Assembly (NCBI GenBank): GCA_025360235.1 | Contig: JANYCO010000740.1 | Location: forward strand, 1 to 6,346 | Length of the DNA: 6,346 nucleotides | Reading direction: 5' to 3' | Origin: Cytophagales bacterium | GTDB lineage: Bacteria > Bacteroidota > Bacteroidia > Cytophagales > Cytophagaceae | In this document: positions 1-6,300 of the stretch, one piece after another | Position numbering within the stretch: position 1 is the first letter of the stretch | Layout: every line of letters starts with the position of its first letter | Notes under the pieces: generated by a model | Told to the model about the DNA's origin: nothing | Databases searched by the model: none | The model's input: only the letters and a program-made list of their open reading frames with translations | Position numbers and translations under genes: made by a program

Positions 1-70
1 CATGAGAGAAAAAGGGAAAGATCGCTAAACTCTTATACATCAGCTGCTGTAACGTAGAAAACGAGGGTAA
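1..70. other. Non-coding or degraded left edge
   Basis: No reading frame is supported here. The frame that becomes the PAS domain at 71 carries TAA stops at 26-28, 50-52 and 68-70. The second forward frame stops at 55-57 (TAG). The third is open only between a TGA at 3-5 and a TAA at 171-173, and its translation shows no family I recognise. The stretch is purine-rich at 4-21. It sits where the first part of a PAS domain and its start codon would be expected, so it may be a decayed gene start or poor sequence at a contig end. Confidence 0.5.
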
Positions 71-181
71 TATGCCGATAAGTCAGAAAATCTTTGCCTT
101 GTTGATTTCAATCTCACTGCTCAGGAATTCTATACCAGCAAGGGTGCTACTTTTGAAAGGGGAGTACACATAAGCAAATTT
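71..181 (+). pseudogene. In-frame upstream part of the kinase's first PAS domain, without a start
   Basis: These 37 codons follow directly after a TAA at 68-70 and read straight into the kinase frame. Their translation (YADKSENLCLVDFN, then QEFYTSKGATFERGVHISKF) aligns closely with the kinase's own third PAS domain (SVDKNLCLVEFN, then VEFYKKNGITLQKGKHINEF). Such similarity would not arise in a true 5' leader, so this was coding sequence. No ATG, GTG or TTG lies in frame between 71 and 181. The gene must have begun farther upstream, and the frame is now lost through mutation, a rearrangement or sequencing error. Confidence 0.7.
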
Positions 182-3085
182 GTGACTCCCAAAAATTTAA
201 CAATTGCTATTCAAATAGTAACTACTGTTTTAAAAGGTAAGTTTCAGTCTTCAGTATTTGATATTATTGAAAAAGACGGAAGTAAATCATTTTATGAATC
301 CAATTACAATCCTATTCGGGATGAAGATAATTATGTTTTCGGCGTTTCAGTATTGATTCGGGACATTACTAACCGAATGAAAATCGAACAGGTATTAAAA
401 GCATCTGAGGAAAAATTTGCAAAAGCGTTTAAGTCTTCACCTGATGCTATAATTATTACAACCGTAAGCAATGGTGAAATTATTGAATTCAATGAAGGCT
501 TTTTGACCTGGTCTGGTTATACAGAAGAAGAAATAAAAGGGAAAACAACCATGGAGCTTAACTTCTGGGATGCTGCAGAAAGGGAGCTTTTAAAACTACA
601 GTTAAAAGAACACGGAAGAATTGTGGAATATGAAGTTCATCTAAAAACAAAATCAGGAGAAGTACGAATTTGTTTGATGTCTGCAGAAACAATTGAACTT
701 GAAGGAGAACTTTGTTTTGTTTCCATTACACGGGACATCACAACAAAAATAAAACGTGAAGAACTTCTATTAGATCTTTTAACAAATGAGAAAAAATTAA
801 ACGAAGAATTGGCACAGAGAGAGGAAGAACTTACTTCCAATGAAGAGGAACTTAGACAAAGCATAGAAAGTCAAAGCTCGCTAATGGAGGAATTACAATT
901 AAAAGAAATCAGTCTTTCTGCACTTATTAATAACACAAATGACTTTATTTATTCTGTGGACAAAAATTTATGCTTAGTTGAATTTAATAGTCCTGTTGTT
1001 GAATTTTACAAAAAAAATGGTATTACTTTACAAAAGGGGAAACACATCAACGAATTTATTTCCAAAAAAAATAGTGGAGCTGCGACACGTGTTTTTAATA
1101 ATACACTCCAAGGCAATTATGATGTGGCAGTAATTGAATTTCCGGGAGCTAAAGGAGAAATTTTATTTTTCGAATCTTGTCACAATCCTATAAGGAACGA
1201 AAACAATGAAGTTATTGGAGTTTCTGTAATGATCCGTGATGTTACGGAGAGAACGAAAGTTTTAAAGGCACTTAAAGCCTCCGAAGAAAAGTATTCAAAA
1301 TGGTTTCAATCAAGTCCTGATTCAATTTTGATTTCAACCGCCGAAGAGCGAAAAATTCTTGAAGTAAATGAAAGTTTTCTTATTACTTATGGCTTAAAAA
1401 GAGAGGAGGTATACGGCAAAACGGTTGCTGAAGTTGGATTTGTTGACGACGAACCTGCAAATCAAAAAATAAGAGAATTATTAAGTAAGAACGAAGCTAT
1501 TGTCAACCTTGAAGTTTTGACTAGAAATAAAAAAGGTGAAAAGATAATAATATTACTTTCAATCGAAAGCATGGAAATTGATGGTGCTAAATGTATATTA
1601 TCAATTGCCAGAGACATCACTCATCTTAAACTGGCAGAAGAAGAAAAACGAATTGCCAGTGAACAGTTACAAGTCGTAATAAACAATATTCCAGTTGCAA
1701 TCTGGACTGTAAACAAAGATGGTATCATTACGCTCTCAGAAGGAAAGGCGCTCTCAGATATGGGACTCAAACCCGGTGAGCACGTGGGACAATCCGTTTT
1801 TGAAATTTATAAAGACAGACCGGAACAAATTGATTATGTAAGGCCTGTTTTGGATAAAGGCATTACACACCGTAGGAGTGAAAAAATTGATAATCATTAC
1901 TACGATGAAATCATCACGCCTATGACCAATAATAAAGGAGAAATCACTGGTTTGATAGGCATATCCTTCGATGTAACAGAAGTAAGAGAGAAGAAAAACC
2001 AATTGCGCGAAAATGAAGCGCTCCTTAATAACATTATAGACCATTTACCGATAGGTCTGCAGATCTTTGACAATAAAGGCTATTCCATTAAAATGAATCA
2101 AACCCAGCAGCGTCTGCTTGGTCTAAAAAGCAAAGAAAAAGGAATAGGAAAATTCAATGCTATGACTGATCCGGTAAACACGGTGCATGGACTCAATAAA
2201 TTGCTTGAAAAAGCTTTAAAAGGTGAGATTGTTGACAACATTGAATTTGTGATGGATTTCAAAAAACTTAATCATCCAAAATATAACAGAAACGATCTGG
2301 TTTGGTTCAATTTATGGCTTTATCCAATTTTTAATGAAAATGGAAAAGTAGTCGCTATAATCAACCTTCTGGCAGATATTACTGAAAGAAAACTCGAGCA
2401 GGAAATGATGGAGCAGAAGAACGAAGAGCTCATTCATGTAAACAAAATGATGGCAGATTACAAATTAATGGCACTTCGCTCTGCCATGAATCCACATTTT
2501 ATTTTCAACGCAATGAATTCTATCCAGTATTTTATTTCTAAAAATGAACGTGAGAATGCACTTATTTATCTTTCCCTGTTTTCTAAACTTATCCGAAATA
2601 TTCTAACAGGAACTGTTGAAAATAAAATTACCATTCACCATGAACTTGAAACCCTGCAAAACTATATTGAATTGGAAAATCTACGGTTTGATACAAAATT
2701 TGATGTAGAATTTGAAATTGATGGGTCAATTGATATCCGTCATACGGACATTCCTTCTCTATTATTACAACCTTACGTTGAAAATGCAATTCTTCATGGA
2801 TTATATAATAAAGAGGGTAAAGGAAAATTAATTATAAAAGTAGCTTCACATAAAGAAAACACTATTATATTTGTAGTTGAAGACAACGGAATTGGTCGTG
2901 AGGAAGCCAGAAAAATTAAAGAAGCAAATCAAATCCATAATCATAAGTCCGTAGGAATGGTGCTTACCAAAGAGCGTCTGGACATTATTAACAAAACAAA
3001 CAACATTTCTGTTAACATTATTGATTTAACAGAAAAAGACGGAAGTGCGGCAGGAACCAGAATAGAGATATTCGTGGAATTATAG
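182..3085 (+). CDS. Multi-PAS sensor histidine kinase, LytS/YehU type (5' end uncertain)
   Basis: This is a cytoplasmic histidine kinase that should phosphorylate the LytTR regulator 38 bp downstream. Counting from the GTG at 182 (967 residues), it has the rest of PAS1 (1-62), PAS2 (73-190), a Glu-rich coiled coil (191-247), PAS3 (247-355), PAS4 (367-482), PAS5 (493-600, with the WTVNKDGIITLSEG motif), PAS6 (609-735) and a short helix into the catalytic part. The phosphoacceptor region reads ALRSAMNPHFIFNAMNSIQ with His772, as in the His_kinase (PF06580) family. The ATPase has the N-box QPYVENAILHGL (863-874), VEDNGIG (899-905) and SVGMVLTKERL (923-933). There are no membrane segments, so it should sense an internal cue; the ligand cannot be read from the sequence. 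GTG182 lies inside PAS1 and is probably not the original start, because PAS homology continues back to 71. The next in-frame Met is at 377, just before PAS2. The kinase assignment is very firm; the start is not. Confidence 0.93.
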   Translation: MTPKNLTIAIQIVTTVLKGKFQSSVFDIIEKDGSKSFYESNYNPIRDEDNYVFGVSVLIRDITNRMKIEQVLKASEEKFAKAFKSSPDAIIITTVSNGEIIEFNEGFLTWSGYTEEEIKGKTTMELNFWDAAERELLKLQLKEHGRIVEYEVHLKTKSGEVRICLMSAETIELEGELCFVSITRDITTKIKREELLLDLLTNEKKLNEELAQREEELTSNEEELRQSIESQSSLMEELQLKEISLSALINNTNDFIYSVDKNLCLVEFNSPVVEFYKKNGITLQKGKHINEFISKKNSGAATRVFNNTLQGNYDVAVIEFPGAKGEILFFESCHNPIRNENNEVIGVSVMIRDVTERTKVLKALKASEEKYSKWFQSSPDSILISTAEERKILEVNESFLITYGLKREEVYGKTVAEVGFVDDEPANQKIRELLSKNEAIVNLEVLTRNKKGEKIIILLSIESMEIDGAKCILSIARDITHLKLAEEEKRIASEQLQVVINNIPVAIWTVNKDGIITLSEGKALSDMGLKPGEHVGQSVFEIYKDRPEQIDYVRPVLDKGITHRRSEKIDNHYYDEIITPMTNNKGEITGLIGISFDVTEVREKKNQLRENEALLNNIIDHLPIGLQIFDNKGYSIKMNQTQQRLLGLKSKEKGIGKFNAMTDPVNTVHGLNKLLEKALKGEIVDNIEFVMDFKKLNHPKYNRNDLVWFNLWLYPIFNENGKVVAIINLLADITERKLEQEMMEQKNEELIHVNKMMADYKLMALRSAMNPHFIFNAMNSIQYFISKNERENALIYLSLFSKLIRNILTGTVENKITIHHELETLQNYIELENLRFDTKFDVEFEIDGSIDIRHTDIPSLLLQPYVENAILHGLYNKEGKGKLIIKVASHKENTIIFVVEDNGIGREEARKIKEANQIHNHKSVGMVLTKERLDIINKTNNISVNIIDLTEKDGSAAGTRIEIFVEL

Positions 3086-3123
3086 ACAACATTTATTTTT
3101 ACGCCAAATTTTAAATTATAAAT

Positions 3124-3882
3124 ATGTTACGCTCAATTATCGTAGACGATGAACAGAAAAGTTGTGAAAACTTGAAAATTTTACTGGAAGATTTTTGTAC
3201 AAATGTTGAAGTAATGCAAATGGTCAATTCCGTTACCGATGCGATTGCAGCAATTCAAAAACACAAACCAGATGTCATTTTTTTGGACATTCAAATGCAA
3301 AAAGAAACTGGTTTTGACTTGCTTAAAAGAGTCAGCGAGATAAACTTTGAAATTGTTTTTGTAACTGCATATGCAGAATATGCTATTGAGGCATTCAAAT
3401 TTTCTGCTATTGATTATCTGTTAAAACCTATAGATATTAACGACCTAAAAGCCGCAGTTGAAAAACTTGGTAAAAAAACAGCAGATAAACTAATTAGCCA
3501 AAAGGTGGATCTTTTGATGCAAAATTTCAAGGCGGAAAATCCCGAAAATTACCGTTTGGCTATTTCAGATGCGGATGGCATAACCTTCGTCAGCATCAAT
3601 GAAATTGTATACTGTGAGGGATCCAGCAACTATACTAATTTCTATCTTAAAAATGGCAAAAAATTCATTGTTGCCAAAACACTCAAAGAATATGAAGAAC
3701 TACTCAGCAATTACAATTTTTTTAGAATTCACAATTCTCATCTTATCAATTTAAAAGAAGTGAAAAAATATTTTAGAGGCGACGGGGGTTATGTTCAGAT
3801 GAGTAACGATGAAAAATTAGACGTGTCTAAAAGAAAAAAGGAGTCCTTCCTAAAAAAGATTTCTAATAATAACCTTTTATAA
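3124..3882 (+). CDS. LytTR-family response regulator
   Basis: This two-domain regulator should accept phosphate from the upstream kinase and bind DNA. The receiver (about 1-118) has the acidic pair Asp8-Asp9, phosphoacceptor Asp55 in VIFLDIQMQ, Thr81 in VTAYAEYA and Lys101 in LLKPID, so all catalytic positions are present. After a short linker, the LytTR DNA-binding domain (about 145-246) shows INEIVYCEGSSNYTNFYL, then the FFRIHNSHLINL core and a Lys-rich end. At 252 residues it has the normal length for the family. ATG3124 lies 38 bp after the kinase stop, with an AT-rich leader and no Shine-Dalgarno sequence. The pair is probably co-transcribed. LytTR proteins usually bind paired direct repeats about two helical turns apart; such boxes occur at 4620-4670, though a link is only inferred. 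The family is certain; its target genes are unknown. Confidence 0.96.
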   Translation: MLRSIIVDDEQKSCENLKILLEDFCTNVEVMQMVNSVTDAIAAIQKHKPDVIFLDIQMQKETGFDLLKRVSEINFEIVFVTAYAEYAIEAFKFSAIDYLLKPIDINDLKAAVEKLGKKTADKLISQKVDLLMQNFKAENPENYRLAISDADGITFVSINEIVYCEGSSNYTNFYLKNGKKFIVAKTLKEYEELLSNYNFFRIHNSHLINLKEVKKYFRGDGGYVQMSNDEKLDVSKRKKESFLKKISNNNLL

Positions 3883-3940
3883 AGAAAGCTGCAATTCTCT
3901 TTTTCGATTACTAGCTGAAACACCCTTCTGCTTTGTGGTT

Positions 3941-3963
3941 ACTACCAATTGCTATTTGGTGGT
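3941..3963 (+). repeat. Weak stem-loop after the regulator gene
   Basis: ACTACCAA (3941-3948) can pair with TTGGTGGT (3956-3963) through eight pairs, one of them G-T, around a 7-nt loop. No T-tract follows, so it is a poor intrinsic terminator. It might act as a processing site or simply be chance. Confidence 0.2.
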
Positions 3964-4013
3964 TGTTATAGAATTATATTCAGGCTATTTTTAATAACTG
4001 ATTCAAGTAAAAA

Positions 4014-4028
4014 TATCAGTACCTGATA
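4014..4028. promoter_or_regulatory. Perfect dyad TATCAG-TAC-CTGATA before the small PAS gene
   Basis: TATCAG (4014-4019) and CTGATA (4023-4028) form an exact 6-bp inverted repeat with a 3-bp spacer, ending 19 bp before the ATG at 4048. The position suits an operator for a dimeric repressor, or a small hairpin in the mRNA leader near the ribosome entry site. The arms are short, so chance cannot be excluded. LytTR sites are normally direct rather than inverted repeats, so this would point to another regulator. Confidence 0.3.
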
Positions 4029-4047
4029 AACGCTAACACAAAAATTT

Positions 4048-4563
4048 ATGCAATTTATAGATTCTACAAACAATGATGCCTGTTTAGACCATGTAAACTA
4101 TCAGGATAATTCTAATGAAATCCAAAAGGAAATTAAACAACAGCCAAAAGAAATTCCTTCTAATACATATGATGAACATTATTATAAGGAAATGTTCATC
4201 GTAAATTTTCAACGTTACCGAGCCATGCTTGATTCAATGTTGATTAATAATATCATAATTGACGAACGTTTTGAGATAATAGACCTGAATAAAAAGGCAG
4301 AACAAGAGTTTGGAACTATTATAGGTATAAAACCAGAAGTTGGCAACTCCTTTTCCGATCTTCTTTTGAAATCAGGTTTAGGTTCTGTTATAGATAAACT
4401 ACGTCAAAATCGTATAAATGAAACCATAGAATTTGAATTTACAGATAGGATGGAAGCCAGACACTTATTTATACTGGAACAACTTATTTTTATAAGCCCA
4501 AACCTTGCAAATCCCTTCAAATGTATTTCCATTATAAAAACGTCAAAATTCCGAGCCGATTAA
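4048..4563 (+). CDS. Small stand-alone PAS-domain protein
   Basis: This 171-residue soluble protein consists of a polar, Asn/Gln/Glu-rich N-terminal tail (about 1-45), a short helix (YYKEMFIVNFQRYRAMLD, 45-62) and one PAS-like fold (about 60-168). The PAS call rests on the start of the domain: NNIIIDERFEIIDLNKKAEQEFG (67-89) has the usual two strands followed by the N-x-x-A-E helix. It ends with the strands FILEQLIFIS and FKCISIIKTS. No kinase, cyclase, DNA-binding or membrane segment follows, so it is a single-domain sensor or a protein-interaction module. It starts 165 bp after the LytTR gene and has its own upstream region, so it may be a separate transcript. ATG4048 is the first Met of the open frame. 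It might act as an accessory to the PAS-rich sensors on either side; that is inference. I do not recognise a named family. Confidence 0.8.
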   Translation: MQFIDSTNNDACLDHVNYQDNSNEIQKEIKQQPKEIPSNTYDEHYYKEMFIVNFQRYRAMLDSMLINNIIIDERFEIIDLNKKAEQEFGTIIGIKPEVGNSFSDLLLKSGLGSVIDKLRQNRINETIEFEFTDRMEARHLFILEQLIFISPNLANPFKCISIIKTSKFRAD

Positions 4564-4594
4564 TTCGGGTTATCCACATTTTTCCTCTATATCA

Positions 4595-4656
4595 GGTCCT
4601 TACATTTTTTTAACCCAACCACTTTCTCAGAATTCCTACCACTTGCTAAAAGGACC
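4595..4656. repeat. 7-bp inverted repeat GGTCCTT / AAGGACC
   Basis: GGTCCTT (4595-4601) is the exact reverse complement of AAGGACC (4650-4656), 48 bp apart. The arms enclose the first two CACTT boxes. The spacing is too wide for a strong hairpin. It could allow looping by a bound protein or could be chance. Confidence 0.2.
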
Positions 4657-4670
4657 CTCTCACTTGATAA
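4620..4670 (+). promoter_or_regulatory. Three phased CACTT-type direct repeats, candidate LytTR-like site
   Basis: CACTTTCTCA (4620-4629), CACTTGCTAA (4640-4649) and CACTTGATAA (4661-4670) start 20 and 21 bp apart, or about two helical turns each. The second and third match at nine of ten positions. Tandem 9-10 bp direct repeats at this phasing are the usual layout for LytTR regulators, and one is encoded just upstream. The box sequence does not match the textbook LytTR consensus closely, but sites in this phylum are poorly known. The last box ends 62 bp before the ATG at 4733, where an activator could act. Confidence 0.35.
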
Positions 4671-4696
4671 GAATGAGGAGCCGGGTTTTAATTTAA
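4664..4696 (+). promoter_or_regulatory. Possible promoter of the membrane sensor gene
   Basis: TTG at 4664-4666 lies 22 bp before TAATTTAA (4689-4696). The layout resembles the Bacteroidota pattern of TTG then TAnnTTTG, but the last two bases of the -7 element do not match. The TTG is part of the third CACTT box, so a protein on that box would touch the polymerase site. An alternative reading is TTGATA, 17 bp, TTTAAT (4687-4692). Confidence 0.22.
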
Positions 4697-4732
4697 ACAG
4701 TATAAGTTATCAATTACTAGAAACTACCAAAC

Positions 4733-6268
4733 ATGAAACAATTTCAAAAATTCAGTTTAAACCAAAAAGTACTCTCCATTTTTACTGGCATTGTACTTTT
4801 AAATACATTCTGTCTTGTACTTCTATATTTTATGCAGGGAAGAGAAGTACTTGTACAAAACACAACTATAAAGAATAAGAGCTTCCTGTCATCTGTCGAC
4901 AATAATAACTATCCTCAGAGTACTAATTCGTACTCATCAAAGTCCATTTCTAAAACAAATACTAATAATGACTTTCTAACATACGAAGTACAAATTGACC
5001 AGAACAAAAAAAGTATCCTGGTATTTCTGTTTTCGTTTATCACTTGTTGCGGTTTTGGTTATGTAGTAATAAAGAAACATATTCTTCTTCCAATCAATAC
5101 CATTTTATCTTCTACCAAAGAATTATCAGAAGGAAGTATCCCAGAATTGGTCGAGCACAAACAAGGGGATGAATTAGGACAAATTTCAGACTGCATCAAT
5201 AACATAACCAAAAACAAGATTGAACTTTCCGAATTTGTAAAAAATATTGGCGATGGAAAAACAGAAGCCAATTACGAATTACTAAGCAAAAAAGATATCC
5301 TTGGTACCTCTCTGATTTCTATGAGGGACAAAATAAAAACTATATCAGAAGAAGATGCGAAAAGAAGTTGGGCAAACGAAGGTGTCGCTATCTTCTCTGA
5401 TATTTTAATGGAAGAATACTCTCTTGAAGTCCTTTCTGAAAAACTTTTAAATGGTCTTGTAAAATATGTAAAAGCAAACCAGGGTGCGTTATTTATAAGG
5501 AAGGAAAACAATGCAAAAGAAACCGTTTTTGAGATGTACTCTTGTTATGCCTGGGATAGAAAAAAATACATCGACAAACAGATCCGGTTAAACGAGGGAC
5601 TCATAGGTCAAGCCGCTATTGAAAAAGAAACAATCTTTCTTACCGACGTTCCCAACAACTATATATCTATTTCCTCAGGCATGGGTCATGCCAATCCAAC
5701 CTCTGTTTTAATTGTACCATTAAAAGTAAACGATGTTGTACATGGTGTAATTGAGATAGCATCATTCAAGGTATTTGAAAAATATGAAATTGAATTCATA
5801 GAAAAGCTAGGTGAAAACATAGCATCTACTATCTCCAACACAAAATCAAATGAGAATACAAAACGCTTATTGGAAGATACAAAGGCGATGAACGAAAATC
5901 TTCAGGCACAAGAAGAAGAATTGAGACAAAATGCCGAAGAATTGAATGCTACTCAGGAAAGTCTGGAGCGGGCCAAAGAAGAAATGAAAATGCAAATTGA
6001 AAAACTTCAATTTGAAAAAATAAAAAATGAAGGAATATTAGAAGGCTGTGTAGATGCTGTAATTAGTTTCAATGATAAAGGAAAAATTGAATTCTTCAAC
6101 AAATCCTCGGAAGAGCTGTGGTCAACTTCTAAGGAAAATGCAATTGGACAAAACATCAAAGGATTTATCGATTTAGAAATTGAAAACGAAAACAACAACA
6201 AAGTAGCTATCCAAGAAGGCCTTCAAACCAGACAACGGACGAGTATAAATTTTCTACAAAGGAAATAG
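4733..6268 (+). CDS. Membrane HAMP-GAF-coiled-coil-PAS sensor, C-terminally truncated
   Basis: This is an inner-membrane sensor of 511 residues. It has TM1 (about 13-34), a short Asn/Ser-rich periplasmic loop (35-93), TM2 (about 94-113), a HAMP segment (about 113-165, with the conserved Pro120 and the DELGQI turn), a linker (166-215), a GAF domain (about 217-368, with LNEGLIGQAA, FLTDVPNNYI and PTSVLIVPLKVNDVVHGVIEIAS), a long coiled coil (372-432, LQAQEEELRQNAEELNATQ) and the start of a PAS domain (433-511). The protein ends at QRTSINFLQRK, before the last PAS strands, at TAG 6266-6268. Bacteroidota proteins of this style usually complete the PAS and may continue into more PAS, kinase or receiver domains. 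Here the output part is missing or lies beyond a frameshift. Skipping T6266 would add only 23 residues, to a TAA at 6336-6338. The periplasmic loop is too short for a folded ligand-binding domain, so the GAF and PAS domains are the likely sensors. ATG4733 is chosen because a basic, hydrophobic N-terminus follows at once. Confidence 0.88.
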   Translation: MKQFQKFSLNQKVLSIFTGIVLLNTFCLVLLYFMQGREVLVQNTTIKNKSFLSSVDNNNYPQSTNSYSSKSISKTNTNNDFLTYEVQIDQNKKSILVFLFSFITCCGFGYVVIKKHILLPINTILSSTKELSEGSIPELVEHKQGDELGQISDCINNITKNKIELSEFVKNIGDGKTEANYELLSKKDILGTSLISMRDKIKTISEEDAKRSWANEGVAIFSDILMEEYSLEVLSEKLLNGLVKYVKANQGALFIRKENNAKETVFEMYSCYAWDRKKYIDKQIRLNEGLIGQAAIEKETIFLTDVPNNYISISSGMGHANPTSVLIVPLKVNDVVHGVIEIASFKVFEKYEIEFIEKLGENIASTISNTKSNENTKRLLEDTKAMNENLQAQEEELRQNAEELNATQESLERAKEEMKMQIEKLQFEKIKNEGILEGCVDAVISFNDKGKIEFFNKSSEELWSTSKENAIGQNIKGFIDLEIENENNNKVAIQEGLQTRQRTSINFLQRK

Positions 6269-6281
6269 GAAGGAAAGAAAC

Positions 6282-6300
6282 AAAGAAAGAAAGAAAGAAA
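6282..6300 (+). repeat. AAAG tetranucleotide tract in a purine-rich edge
   Basis: Positions 6282-6300 are an uninterrupted AAAG repeat of just under five copies. Before it lies a looser purine run from about 6258 that is broken only by T6266 and C6281. It begins 14 bp after the premature TAG of the membrane sensor. Tetranucleotide tracts can slip during replication, but this position, 46 bp from the window end, also fits an assembly or sequencing artefact. Confidence 0.7.

Noticed and set aside
637..864. Open frame of 75 codons on the - strand inside the kinase
   Set aside because: It is antisense to the coiled-coil coding region, and its Ser-rich translation mirrors Glu and Leu codons on the other strand; no start signal or family.
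1754..2044. Open frame of 96 codons on the - strand inside the kinase
   Set aside because: It is fully antisense to well-defined PAS5 and PAS6 sequence, with no recognisable domain or promoter.
3883..3905. Possible intrinsic terminator after the response regulator (AGAA/TTCT stem followed by a T-run)
   Set aside because: The stem has only four mostly A-T pairs around an 8-nt loop, too weak to call.
4567..4616. GGGTTA / TAACCC inverted repeat after the small PAS gene
   Set aside because: Six-base arms 38 bp apart in AT-rich sequence are expected by chance and would not form a stable terminator.
5059..5511. Two adjacent - strand open frames (70 and 79 codons) inside the membrane sensor
   Set aside because: Both are antisense to the HAMP and GAF coding region, with low-complexity Ser/Phe-rich translations that follow from the codons of the real gene.
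6007..6201. Open frame of 64 codons on the - strand near the right edge
   Set aside because: Antisense to the coiled-coil and PAS codons of the sensor; no supporting motif.
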